Position numbers and translations under genes: made by a program. From the NCBI GenBank assembly GCA_900548285.1, contig URKE01000026.1:1-25305 (forward strand): 25,305 bases of DNA, read 5' to 3'. Positions 9,201-17,900 of the stretch are shown here, one piece after another; within the stretch, counting starts at the first letter, position 1, and each line of letters starts with the position of its first letter. Under the pieces are notes generated by a model. That model was given only the letters and a program-made list of their open reading frames with translations. It was not told the DNA's origin and did not search any database. The stretch is from an uncultured Eubacteriales bacterium. GTDB taxonomy: Bacteria > Bacillota > Clostridia > Christensenellales > Borkfalkiaceae.

Positions 9201-9531
9201 AGTTTGTCGCCTTTGTAATGACAAATTTAAGCGTAAGCATAGTTGCGTCGGCTTTGTCCGGTGTTTTCCATTCGTAAGCGTTTTCGTCGGTGAGTTTTAA
9301 CACGACGTTATATTCGCCTGCGTTTACGCCGCCGTTATTTTCGATAACGGTGTAAGCGTCGCTTGCTTCAACGGTCGCCGCCTGCTTTTCGCCGTTATAA
9401 ACTTTTGAATTTATAACGGGTGCGTTGACCACGGTTTTGGCAGATTCACTGTCTTCGGAGCCGCATGCCATAACGGCGCATGCAGCGAAAACGATGCAAA
9501 GAACCGCCAGCAGTGCTTTGAGTTTTTTCAT
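6244..9531 (-). CDS. giant surface lipoprotein: tandem Ig-like repeats plus two copies of a GLUG-like module
   Basis: A 1095-aa exported protein. The lipoprotein signal peptide ends at lipobox AVMAC (C23) and is followed by a short acidic linker. Residues ~34-107 form an MBG/YDG-type Ig-like domain. Three or four related ~80-residue repeats continue to ~353, each ending like AGTYFVKAYVEATENYDG and FEITKA. A small Cys motif, HAYTW...CACG (355-374), comes next, then another Ig-like domain (~393-480). Residues ~486-786 and ~788-1090 are two copies of a ~300-residue module with LLATKIIR, GYYVLGNDID, GFRGTFDG and GAVIKNV landmarks, resembling GLUG-type beta-helical repeats. No catalytic signature is seen. 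The ATG has a strong GGAGGG site. It is a paralogue of the upstream 1063-aa lipoprotein. A surface glycan-binding or adhesive role is likely, but the ligand is unknown. Confidence 0.85.
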   Translation of the reverse strand: MKKLKALLAVLCIVFAACAVMACGSEDSESAKTVVNAPVINSKVYNGEKQAATVEASDAYTVIENNGGVNAGEYNVVLKLTDENAYEWKTPDKADATMLTLKFVITKATNSVSELTLNGWRAGETANVPAANAEFGEVKFAYATEQNGTYTENVPTAAGTYFVKAYVEATENYDGAEAVISFEITKAKNENAVTVSAEDVKYGENVTPVVTANATHIPDGAEIVYTYALTSDGEYVAWEAIEKRAGAYFVKATVAEDDDYKGASAIAGFEMTKGDNAINDFEIDAVTCKQNIVLNATATAGTVVTYKYATAADGEYIDIPADGLVAGTYYVKAYTAGDNNYAAAESNPATLTVNHAYTWTTDADGNDYRACACGSAERFVFDTSAEVLEKTESGYSLKLYSAEDEGKPDKVTFSFKVTLGTTVTENVVMAWTQSTEGIVEITGSAEYTVKALAIGETVLTATYTAADGKKAHVTINVTVERLTKTVEVAHETILADLATTELDLSFASAYFTENASLAYGDKVLGNGALNGGKLTVDFSEMTDAGNLTFVATTDKDGVYYSFNVNVLLATKIIRTADDMAAVRISLEQLTAYTPIEGYYVLGNDIDFANAQIHTDMSKVIKTLTDQFWNKNQGFRGTFDGLNHKITNVKVGQGGIFGFIGQGAVIKNVDFENISYIGAYCGSLFGYAVLNATVQNVNISVSAYKNPGNADQGFLGGRLVSASTFTNVKIDASAFDVYSLFGTDVNKGSYTKVEIKVKSYVVYCNGGSEVVADDKSIVPDGIIVYTAETVVLEHETILLEVTATQIDLSFATEYIGDSVSLTYNGKVLGNGALTDGKLNVDLSGITETGALTLLASTVKNNVIYSFNVNVLLATKIIRTIADLDVVKVTQTNIDNNTSIYGYYVLANDINVNWVKPMMASLTYNGTVKNWDANFGFRGTFDGLGHTISGFAVSTNGMFGHVGKGAVIKNVKFDKFKYNGHYNGGLFGGTVRGAEITGVTLSNVEYTMPTKDRESVGFFAGRFMQDNKLTNIKIDASKYDVYSVFGRNISNNTYADVEVKVKSFTMLGYNGDTMSDETMLRKLDGVTVITADTTTEA
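6262..7170 (-). repeat. ~300-aa module, copy B (C-terminal copy in the 1095-aa lipoprotein)
   Basis: This encodes residues ~788-1090, from HETILLEVTATQIDLSFA to the end of the protein. It shares with copies A and C the order DLSFAxxY, VLGNGA, LLATKIIR, GYYVL, FGFRGTFDG, GAVIKNV, KIDAS, VYSxFG and a closing VKVKS segment. The DNA identity with copy A is high around 6900-6947 versus 7809-7856, so the copies arose by duplication. Confidence 0.8.
7174..8076 (-). repeat. ~300-aa module, copy A (in the 1095-aa lipoprotein)
   Basis: This encodes residues ~486-786. It has the same landmark order as copy B, from VEVAHETILADLATTELDL to YTAE, in tandem with copy B and joined by a two-residue boundary. 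It contains GFRGTFDG (633-640), then GQGAVIKNVDF as the GLUG-like core. Confidence 0.8.
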
Positions 9532-9551
9532 ATTTTTCCCTCCAATTTTTC

Positions 9552-9589
9552 GATAACTTTGTTATCTTATATTACAACGCAAAATGCGT
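9552..9589 (-). other. two small stem-loops between the paired giant lipoprotein genes
   Basis: GATAAC-TTT-GTTATC (9552-9566) and ACGCA-AAA-TGCGT (9577-9589) are perfect inverted repeats in the 81-bp gap. The first sits just upstream of the GGAGGG ribosome site of the 1095-aa lipoprotein gene. Neither is followed by a U-run, so they may tune translation or mRNA stability rather than terminate. Confidence 0.4.
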
Positions 9590-9612
9590 CTGAACCTTTT
9601 GTTCGCTTTGCC

Positions 9613-12600
9613 TTATGCAACGACGACGGTCACTCCTGCGGGAGCAATCTTTTTATCACTGCCGTTTACGTCTTTACCTTGATTTGCAAACATTGTGTAC
9701 GATTTTACTTTGATTTCGACTCCGCTATAAGTGTTGTCTGCTTTATCGCCGACCTGATTTCCGAATAACGAATAAACGGTGCATTCGCTTGCGTCGATTT
9801 TCACGTCTTTCATAATAGCGCCGTCTGTATATCTCGACGCTAAAAGTCCGTTATCATGAGTTGTTCCCGTAAAGCCGATTACTTTTATGCTTATATTGTT
9901 TAATTCCGCTCCCACTATTGTTCTTGCAAGCACTGCGGAAAGATAGTCGTCATTACAGCTTACGTTTGCAAAATTAACGTCTTTTATTATTGCGCCCTTT
10001 CCTATATTGCCGAACAAGCCGTTTGCGCCCGCAGTAAAATTGGATATAGTATGATTTCGACCGTCGAAAACACCTCTGAATCCGAAACCGCCTTCCCAAT
10101 AACCGGGTTGACCGCTTAAGTTCTGCGAAAGTTTTGCGTTCTGCACGTCTATATCCGCGCCGAGAACGTAATAACCGTAAATCGAAGCGTTGATTGTTTT
10201 TATTTTCAAAACGTCGAGATCTTCCGCATTGCGGATTATCTTTGTTGCAAGTAAAACGTTGTAACCGAACGTGTAATACACACCGCCCTTCTTCGATACG
10301 ACTTCAAACGTAAGTTCGCCCGTTGCGCCCGCTTTTGTTAAATCTACAGTAAGTTTGCCGTTGTTTACAGCGCCGTTTCCGAGTATTACGCCGTTATAGG
10401 TTACTGTTGCATTTTCGCCGACATAATCGCTTGCGAACGAAAGATCGATTTCGGAAGTCGCTGTTTCGACGATTTGTCTTTCATGCGATACGCTTACGTC
10501 ACGCGAATCGGCTATTTCGATTTCAACGGTTACATGCGAACCGTTAAGATAGGAAATCGCATTTATCGTAATACTGCCGGCGCCGGCATCTTGCGGTACG
10601 CTGATTACGCCGTTTTCAAGCGTGATGCCGCCAAAAAGATTTTCGGCTGTAATGCCTGCGTAACGAGTATTTACCTTAACAATCGAACTGCCGCCTAAAG
10701 CAATCATTTCGGCAATCTGAACGAATTCTATTTGCTGATGCAGGTCGATAGTTTCGATTGCGTGTTTAACAAACGGTATGCCGTTTATAACCGACCATAC
10801 GTCTTCATCGAACTCGCTTATTATGCTCTTTAACGGAACGGAAGTCGAAAAATCGCTATAAGACGTAGCGGTATAAGGCGAACCGCTTTCGCTCAGGATT
10901 TTATCTGCGCGGGCATGGTCGCATACAACAACGAGATTTTCTACGTTTTTGGTTCTTGTTCCCAAAACTACGTTTGCAAGATCGGATCTGTCTTTATTGG
11001 TAACGTAAGCGATATCCGCGCCTATTGCGTCCACGAAACAGTTCCTGACCTTTGCGGAATCCGAAGCCCCGCACGAGAAGAACGCGCCCATGGTTCTGGG
11101 ATCGCCGTTAGTGCTGAACAAATCCCTGTTTTCGTTGCCTGCGCCTAATTTTGCGAAAGTTATATTGACGTTTTCTATAAGTCCGCCGCCGTAGGAACAG
11201 ATAAACCCGTTATTTTCCTCTACACCGGCGTTCGTGAACGAAACGTTTTTGATAACGGCGTTGTTACCCGTAAATCCGAAGATACCGCCGCTTTCTCTGC
11301 CGCTCGTAGCCGCTTTGACGGTAATTCCGTTTACGTTATAGCCGCGCCCGTCGAATACGCCCCTGAAGCCGTATTTTGACGGATCGTTCCAGCCTGCGCC
11401 GCCGAGTTTGTTGTTTATCGTCCATATTTCGCCGCTGTCTGTAAGAGAAACAAAACCTGCGTTATATTCAATATTTCCGTTGAGTACGAAATAACCGTCA
11501 AGCACGCCCGTGTTGCTTACGTCGCCGTTCGCGCGGGCAAGGCTGCGCATCTGATCGAATTCCGCTTTGTTGCTTATTATAAGCGTGTAAATATCCGCTG
11601 TGAACGTGTATTCAACGTCGGCGGTAGACAAAATCATCTCTCTTGCGCCGAGTTTATCCGCCGTTTTGGGAAGTTTATCCTTGTTGAGAACGACGTTCTT
11701 GCCCGACACGGAAGAATAAACGTTTACTCCGTCTAACGTAAGCGACAAAACGTTTTCGTTAAACGAGTCGGGAAGCGTTACGGGCTTTAAATCTTCGACC
11801 TCGATTTCCGGACGGATATCAAGCGTTTTAACTGCCTTTTCGACGATAACTTTTATGGAAACGGTAATGTTTTTGCCATTCGGCGTGCGGTAAGCGCCGA
11901 TAATGTCGGTCGTACCGGCGGAAACCTTTTTAACGATATAATTTCCGTTTGCCCCCGTAATTTCGGCAACGTCGGGATCGTACCGTTCGGAATCGAGATC
12001 CCAGTTGATGACCGCATTTTTAACCACGCTGCCGCCATGATACGCCGTAAAACTTAAAGGCATTTCGGTTCGCCCCGCTTCGGCTATGGTGAACAATTTC
12101 AATTCGTAACCGTCGTCGCCGACCGTGATTTCTCCGTCGGGCACAACGGTCGCTATGGGTTCTATAACCTTTACCGATACGCTCTTATTAACGTAAATCC
12201 CGTTAAAAGTTGCCGAAACGTAATATACCGCTTCGCCGAGAGATTTCGCGGCAAAAGTAACCGTTCCGTTGCCTTTTACCACGTTGCAAACCTGTTCGTA
12301 ACCGCCGGCTAACGACCATTCGATTTTAGCCCTTTCGGTTACGTCCTCGCCCCTGAATAAAACGCTGATTTTGCCAACGTAACTGTTTCCGTTTTCGACG
12401 GTGATTTTATCGGCTGTTTTTATAACGGGAGCGTAAACGCTGTCGGTTACGGTAAGAGCGCAGATCGCCATGGCTTTGCCCGACATTGCGATAATGTTGC
12501 ATCTGCCGGTTTTTACGCCGAGAACAAGACCGTCCCGGTCTACCGTGGCAACCGAGCCGTCACTCGTACTCCACTTTACGGTTTCATCGCCGTTTTCTAC

Positions 12601-12804
12601 GGTGGCGGAAAGTTTTATGGTTTCAAACTCGGCAACCGCCGCGGTTTCAGCCGAAATCTTCACGATGGTTTTATCTCCGCCCGAGGACGAATCGCCCGAA
12701 CTATCTTTCTGTTTATCGCAACCGATAAGCAAAGTTGCCGATGCTACGGCAAGCGATATTACCGCGATTAAAGAAATAGCAATTTTTAACAATCTGTTTT
12801 TCAT
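9613..12804 (-). CDS. giant surface lipoprotein: Ig-like (Big_2) domains plus one clear and one diverged GLUG-like module
   Basis: A 1063-aa exported protein. Its signal peptide ends at lipobox LLIGC (C29), followed by a Ser/Gly/Asp-rich linker (30-45). Residues ~46-120 are a bacterial Ig-like Big_2 domain (TVKWSTSDGSVATVDRDG). Further Ig-like segments run to ~325. A diverged copy of the module lies at ~337-600, with GYFVLNGNIE, GFRGVFDGRGYNV and NAVIKNVSF. A second Big-like part (~690-768) leads into a well-conserved copy at ~770-1063, with LLATKIIRNAEDLD, GFRGVFDGRNHTI, IGKGAIIKDVNF and KIDAS. No enzyme motif is visible. The start has an AAGGGGGA site. The gene starts 12 bp after the DUF4838 gene and precedes its paralogue by 81 bp, so the two proteins are probably co-expressed on the cell surface. 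Ligand binding is inferred, not shown. Confidence 0.85.
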   Translation of the reverse strand: MKNRLLKIAISLIAVISLAVASATLLIGCDKQKDSSGDSSSGGDKTIVKISAETAAVAEFETIKLSATVENGDETVKWSTSDGSVATVDRDGLVLGVKTGRCNIIAMSGKAMAICALTVTDSVYAPVIKTADKITVENGNSYVGKISVLFRGEDVTERAKIEWSLAGGYEQVCNVVKGNGTVTFAAKSLGEAVYYVSATFNGIYVNKSVSVKVIEPIATVVPDGEITVGDDGYELKLFTIAEAGRTEMPLSFTAYHGGSVVKNAVINWDLDSERYDPDVAEITGANGNYIVKKVSAGTTDIIGAYRTPNGKNITVSIKVIVEKAVKTLDIRPEIEVEDLKPVTLPDSFNENVLSLTLDGVNVYSSVSGKNVVLNKDKLPKTADKLGAREMILSTADVEYTFTADIYTLIISNKAEFDQMRSLARANGDVSNTGVLDGYFVLNGNIEYNAGFVSLTDSGEIWTINNKLGGAGWNDPSKYGFRGVFDGRGYNVNGITVKAATSGRESGGIFGFTGNNAVIKNVSFTNAGVEENNGFICSYGGGLIENVNITFAKLGAGNENRDLFSTNGDPRTMGAFFSCGASDSAKVRNCFVDAIGADIAYVTNKDRSDLANVVLGTRTKNVENLVVVCDHARADKILSESGSPYTATSYSDFSTSVPLKSIISEFDEDVWSVINGIPFVKHAIETIDLHQQIEFVQIAEMIALGGSSIVKVNTRYAGITAENLFGGITLENGVISVPQDAGAGSITINAISYLNGSHVTVEIEIADSRDVSVSHERQIVETATSEIDLSFASDYVGENATVTYNGVILGNGAVNNGKLTVDLTKAGATGELTFEVVSKKGGVYYTFGYNVLLATKIIRNAEDLDVLKIKTINASIYGYYVLGADIDVQNAKLSQNLSGQPGYWEGGFGFRGVFDGRNHTISNFTAGANGLFGNIGKGAIIKDVNFANVSCNDDYLSAVLARTIVGAELNNISIKVIGFTGTTHDNGLLASRYTDGAIMKDVKIDASECTVYSLFGNQVGDKADNTYSGVEIKVKSYTMFANQGKDVNGSDKKIAPAGVTVVVA
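9616..10497 (-). repeat. ~300-aa module, copy C (C-terminus of the 1063-aa lipoprotein)
   Basis: This encodes residues ~770-1063. It carries the same landmarks in the same order as copies A and B (IDLSFASDY, ILGNGAVN, LLATKIIR, GYYVLGADID, GFRGVFDGR, KGAIIKDV, KIDAS, VYSLFG, VEIKVKSY). In both proteins the module forms the extreme C-terminus. Confidence 0.8.
11005..11796 (-). repeat. ~300-aa module, diverged copy D (middle of the 1063-aa lipoprotein)
   Basis: This encodes residues ~337-600. The similarity is clear only in the second half (GYFVLNGNIE, YGFRGVFDGRGYNVNG, GGIFGFTGNNAVIKNVSF, then ENVNI). The first half keeps the general pattern, with YTFTADIYTLIIS in place of YSFNVNVLLATKIIR. 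It is an older duplicate or a separately acquired relative. Confidence 0.55.
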
Positions 12805-12816
12805 AATCGTTCCCCC

Positions 12817-14892
12817 TTAGTCCAGATTCCAGCCGGAAGTAATAACGGAAATAACAAAGTGTTCCTGATGCGTGGTGTTGCCCAGATCCTCAAAATCTTT
12901 AAGGAACGATTTACGCATTGCTTTAATCTGACTTGCGCTGAACGATTTATCGTATTTGGTGCATAAAACGTATCTGGGGAACAGAGATTCGATTAAAATA
13001 TGCTTGGAAAGCGCTTCGTATAATTCGGAATCGGTATCTTTATATTTTAAAATCTCGTTTTGTGCAACGTCGAAAGAATTAAGCCAGCCCGTTACGAGAG
13101 CCTCCGGCCATACGCGGTTATCTGACAAGCCGTAAGAGTGAACCCGACCGCCGGTGATGTTTTCGTTGATGGTTAAGTTAACCTGTACTTCGTTGAAGTA
13201 TTTACGCATGACGGGCGCGGCTTCTCTGAAATAGTACTTGAAGAATTTATCTACAAGTTCGTTATAATCGGAGTTCACGTCGAACATGCCCTTTGAGTTG
13301 ATATAGTCGCGCAGTTTGGCAAAGCCGGGGTTATTCATGTTTTCCCACGTGCCCTCGGGGTAAATGTAGTTACCGCCGAATTCCTTGAAATATTTGAAGT
13401 TATCAAGCAATATGTGATAGTTGTTGTAAGGATACAAATATTGATAATAACTTATTTCATAAGACCAGATATAAAGGTTTGACGAACCGAGCCCTGCCCA
13501 CGCTTCGATTGCCGAAGCGAATTCCCTGTTTTCCGCTTCATAGAACGAATGAATCCAGTTTGCCTTGGACGCAGCGAATTCATATGCCACGCCACGACCG
13601 CAAACGAGTTTTTCGGGTTGTCCGTTTTCGTCTGACACGACGGTTTTATTACCTTGCTCATCGAAGTCGTAACGAGTTTCGGGAATACCCTTGCCTTTTT
13701 CGTCGAGAACGTACTCGCCGTTTTTGCGCTGAACGGGCGCTTGCAAAGCTTCCTGATAGGCAAGAACTACAAGATTAAAAATTCTGCCGGGTTCGTTAGC
13801 GTCGATATATGCGTTAACCTTTTTTGCAAGGTCGTTCGCAAACGAAATCATCGCCCCGCCCAGAGTTCCGTAATAATCGCAACTTGCGTTACATGCCGCG
13901 CAATTGCATTTCCACGTCGTGTTTTCGCCCAGTACGTCGTTTTGCGATATGCGCATGTTCAGAACGTCGGGTTTCTTCTTTAAAATTTCAATGATTTTTT
14001 CAGACATGTGATTCAAAAGCGCTTCATATTCTTCTTTATCGCCATGAGCGGTAAAGCACGGCTGACCTATGCGGACGCGTTCCAGCCCGCCGCCGACGGC
14101 AGATCTTTGCACGATAGCGCCTTCTGAAAACCATTTGCTGTGATTTTTTACGTCTTCCTGCGTGAAGAAATCGTATAGGTTGTGAACGTTGCCGGTTTCG
14201 GTCTGAAGCATTCCCGATTTTTGCGTGAAGCCCATACCGTATTTAGCGTCGCCCTTCATTTCGTTGCTGTTTATACGGAATTCGTAATCGGGGCGTTCGG
14301 CTATTTCGATTGCGGGCAAAACGTCGCCCGATTTTTCGTAAATAACACAGTCGACGGACATCATATCGTAACCTACGAGCGCACGGAGAAGCGCTATAGC
14401 CGCAAGCTGCGCGCCGTTTTCGCTCGTGCAGTATACAAGCACGTCGTCACCCACGGTTTTAATGTAGTAACCCTGATCGCCGAGAATTTCCGCCTCCGGA
14501 ACGGTTACCGCCGATTTTATAAGTTCATTAAGCCCGAAAACGATATATTTACCTGCGGACAGATTACATTCTTCGGCAAATTCCAAGGGGAAATTCACAC
14601 CTGTCGCCGCGCTTAAATGTTTGGAAACAAACTTTGAAGCAACGCCGTACCCTGAAACCGACACAACGGTGTATTCGGTTCTTCCGTTTGCGGAAAGTGT
14701 GCCGACGGGCTCGTTATAATTGACGTTGACGTCGTGCAGAGTGCCTTCAACTTTATGAGTTTTTACGTCGGTAACCGTCTTTACATCACCGCTGTCGTCG
14801 GAGGTATTATCGTTTTTACAAGCCGAAAAAGCCGAAAACGTAAATATAACGGTTAACAAAAGAATAATTGCTTTGAATATGCTTTTTTTCAT
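12817..14892 (-). CDS. DUF4838-family lipoprotein, possible surface glycoside hydrolase
   Basis: The preferred start is ATG at 14892 (691 aa), with AGG of AAGGTG 8 nt upstream. A GTG at 14901 would add only three residues and destroy that spacing. The lipoprotein signal peptide ends at FSAC (C25). Residues ~60-195 resemble the small alpha/beta domain found before GH67/GH20-type barrels (KYIVFGLNEL, GYYIKTVGDDVLVYC, ENGAQLAAIALLRAL). Residues ~200-680 match DUF4838: RPDYEFR, ISQNDVLGENTTWKC, a CxCxxCxxxC cluster (about 329-338) and the barrel-like stretch WAGLGSSNLYIWSYEISYYQ. The family is thought to contain glycoside hydrolases related to alpha-glucuronidase or hexosaminidase barrels, but no catalytic mechanism can be assigned from sequence. 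It is surface anchored, between the 1007-aa secreted protein and the giant lipoproteins, and may trim the glycan before uptake. Confidence 0.8.
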   Translation of the reverse strand: MKKSIFKAIILLLTVIFTFSAFSACKNDNTSDDSGDVKTVTDVKTHKVEGTLHDVNVNYNEPVGTLSANGRTEYTVVSVSGYGVASKFVSKHLSAATGVNFPLEFAEECNLSAGKYIVFGLNELIKSAVTVPEAEILGDQGYYIKTVGDDVLVYCTSENGAQLAAIALLRALVGYDMMSVDCVIYEKSGDVLPAIEIAERPDYEFRINSNEMKGDAKYGMGFTQKSGMLQTETGNVHNLYDFFTQEDVKNHSKWFSEGAIVQRSAVGGGLERVRIGQPCFTAHGDKEEYEALLNHMSEKIIEILKKKPDVLNMRISQNDVLGENTTWKCNCAACNASCDYYGTLGGAMISFANDLAKKVNAYIDANEPGRIFNLVVLAYQEALQAPVQRKNGEYVLDEKGKGIPETRYDFDEQGNKTVVSDENGQPEKLVCGRGVAYEFAASKANWIHSFYEAENREFASAIEAWAGLGSSNLYIWSYEISYYQYLYPYNNYHILLDNFKYFKEFGGNYIYPEGTWENMNNPGFAKLRDYINSKGMFDVNSDYNELVDKFFKYYFREAAPVMRKYFNEVQVNLTINENITGGRVHSYGLSDNRVWPEALVTGWLNSFDVAQNEILKYKDTDSELYEALSKHILIESLFPRYVLCTKYDKSFSASQIKAMRKSFLKDFEDLGNTTHQEHFVISVITSGWNLD

Positions 14893-14902
14893 ATTTTTCA
14901 CC

Positions 14903-17900
14903 TTACCTTACGTTTACTTCGCAGCACAGCGACGAAGAGTTGCCCGCCGCGTCGGTTGCATACACAATAAAGGTATACTTGCCCGTATTTTCGCATCTGA
15001 TTGCGTTTGCTCCGTCGACAAGTTCGATAAACTTACCCTGAGCGTTTATGATGAACGCCCTTACCGTGATTTCACTTTCGGGTGAAATGTTATCGGTAAC
15101 TTTGTACTCGGGCATTACGATTACGTCGCCGACAGCCGCCGTAGCAGACGGAACTTTTGTAAATTTTATAACCGGCGCTTCCTCATCGGGCACGGTAACG
15201 GTTATGTTGGGTTTGTTGCGGTTGCCGACCCAGTCTACCTCCGAGATAGCGTATGAAACAGTGTATTTTCCGTATTGATTAAGCGTTATAACGTATTCTT
15301 CGTCGATCGGAACGTCTTTTAAAACTTTTCCGTTTTTATCCTTCATTATAGTTCCGTCGGGAGCCGTAACGGAAAGAGTTCCGTTTGATTCGGGAGCGAA
15401 TACGTCGCTGCAAATACCGCGTTTTATAACGTATTCGGAGTTAACTTTTTGTTTTCCGCCATAGTCGCCCGATATGCTGAACGAAGGCGCGCTGTTATCC
15501 TGGTTTCTGTATGAAAGAGCGTTTTCGTTTACAGTTAAAACCATATAACGGCTGTCCGCTTTATTATCCTTAGTAGTTACGCCGATATAAACTTTATCGG
15601 ACGTAAATCCGTCGAATTCATCGCCGTTATCGTATACGGTAAGAGGAACGGACATAACCGCAGAATCGTTGCACACTACGTTTAGTTTTCCGTTGCCATA
15701 CGCTATTTTAAGCTTGCCCCCGTTTTTAACAGACGAACCTAAGGTATAACTTTCGGCGCCATGCGTAAACGTTATTTTTGCCGAACCGATCGTTGCGGTA
15801 ACGGTGATTTTCTTTCCGCTTGACGCGTCGATTAACGAAAATTCAAACGCACCGAAATTGGTTTTACCTGCAAGCGTGCTTACGGCAACCGAAGCCTCGC
15901 TTTTAAGTAATGCGTTTGCAAAAATCCAGCCTGCGTCTCCCGAACCGGGTATAACCGCAAGCCCCGTGGTGTATAACGCGTTGTTTTCGTCACGAGTGGT
16001 TACGTTGATATCTTTGCCGTAAACGTAGTTGGACATGTATACCGTGTTGTCCGTTCTTCCGATGATTACGGGAACGTTGAACGCGGGATATACCGCACTG
16101 CCCGAGTAATAAGTTATTTCGGCAATATCGCCGTTACTATTGACTGCGGGAACGTATTCGCTGCCCGCTTTATAAATCTTTTCGCCGTTCGCATCCACGA
16201 CTTTAACGTCGCAAAGCGCGCGCTTCAAGCTGCCTGACGTGTAATCGTTTGCATAAAGTTCGGGAAGGATATATCTGCCGCCGTTTATATATACGGGCGG
16301 CAAATTAACGCTGTCGACAAACATCGGTTTTTCGCCCCTCGTCGCATCGACGGTAATGGAAACTGTCTGCGTTTTTCCTATATAGTCGGTCGCTGCAAAT
16401 TCCACCGTGTACTCGCCTTCGGTTTCGGGACGGAAGCCGCCGTTTACAGCGGTGCGTTCTCCGCCAAAAACAACCGAGGTTTCAACATTGATTTTTCCGC
16501 TGCCGCCGCTTACGACCGGTTCGGGAATTTCAACGTAAGTGCCGAGTTCAACGCTCGATGAAACGGACGGAGGCGTAATCACTATTTCGGGAACAGATTT
16601 AACCGCCTGAACAAAAAGTAATTTTCTTCCGATATTGCCGAAACCGTCTTTAGCCGTATAAACTATAGCGTATGTGCCCGTTCTGTCGGGAACGAACGAT
16701 CCGTTTAAAAGGCTTACCGAAACAGGTTCTTCGCTATGATAACCGTAAACAACTTCCGTTGTAACCTCGCAAGCGCCTGCGTAATCGTCGTATGCTTTGG
16801 CTGTGGGAACAGAATACGCTCTGCCCACTTCGGCGCGAGGCATTTCTGCATAGTCACTGTCGACGGTGATCGCCGGAGCTTCGTCGTCGATAAAATTGTT
16901 ATCTCTTAATTCGTCCGCCGACATGCCGAATATTTCGGTAATGCAGAAATTCGCGGTCGAACTTGAATACCCGCTTGCGCTTACCGTAAGTCTTGCTTTA
17001 TCCGACGACCAGCCGCTCCATAAATCTTTATAATAGTCCGAACTGTCGAGATCGGACACTATATCCGAATTGGCATAAACGATTTTTGAATTATAATCGA
17101 AAGATATCGTGCCGTAACGCGAATCGGGTTTTACGTTAAACGCAGGGCCGGACCAACCGTCGCCCGAGTTGTTCTGAGCCACAAACGAAATGTAAAGAGC
17201 CGTGCCTACATCGTCGTTTACATGCAGTTTTTTGCCTTTTTCATAACCGACCATATCCTGACCGTTTCCGCCTGCCATAACCCACGAAACGCCTACGCCG
17301 CCGGAGGAAAACTGACCGCGGTTAACGTCGATTCTTAAATATTTCGAACTGTCGACCGAGTCGGTGAGAGTAAACGTAAGTTTATTAAAGTCGGCTGCGC
17401 CTTGATGTTCGGGCGTTATAAAGAACTTGAAAAGCGCGTCGCTTTGCGTAAGCGCGGCAACGTTTATTAGTTTTGTGAAAGTAAGTTTATCTCCGTTTGC
17501 GAGTTTTACTTTAAGCCCCGTGGAATCCGCGCCGAATTCGGTATAGCGACCATAAGCCACCGAACTTTCAGCGCTATTAACCCCGTAACCGAAACCCTGA
17601 ACGGTAAAACTTTTTTCGTCAGAATACTGTTCTTTACCTATACTTGCATAGTAGCGCACGGTATAATTACCCGTTTCACTGAGTTTTACCGCTTTTCCGC
17701 GAACGACGTCGCCGCCCGGGAACGTCACGGTGTGAAGTGCTTTGACCGTGTTTGAACCGACGGTAAAAGTGCGTTCGGGAACGTCGAAAGTTTCGCCGTA
17801 AGCATAAACTCCGGCAATATCAACGTCGCTCCACACGGCGGCGTTCGCGCTTACGGCAAAAACCGCAACCATAGAACAGATCGCCGCGCACAAAAGGATA

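Noticed and set aside
8233..9300. A 355-codon open frame on the plus strand, antisense to the 1095-aa lipoprotein gene.
   Set aside because: Its product is Cys/Phe/Val-rich with no domain pattern, it has no ribosome site, and it mirrors the biased codon use of the real gene on the other strand, which has a signal peptide and clear repeats.
13452..14616. Several plus- and minus-strand open frames of 99-144 codons overlapping the DUF4838 gene.
   Set aside because: They are composition shadows of the DUF4838 gene, without start signals or recognisable folds.
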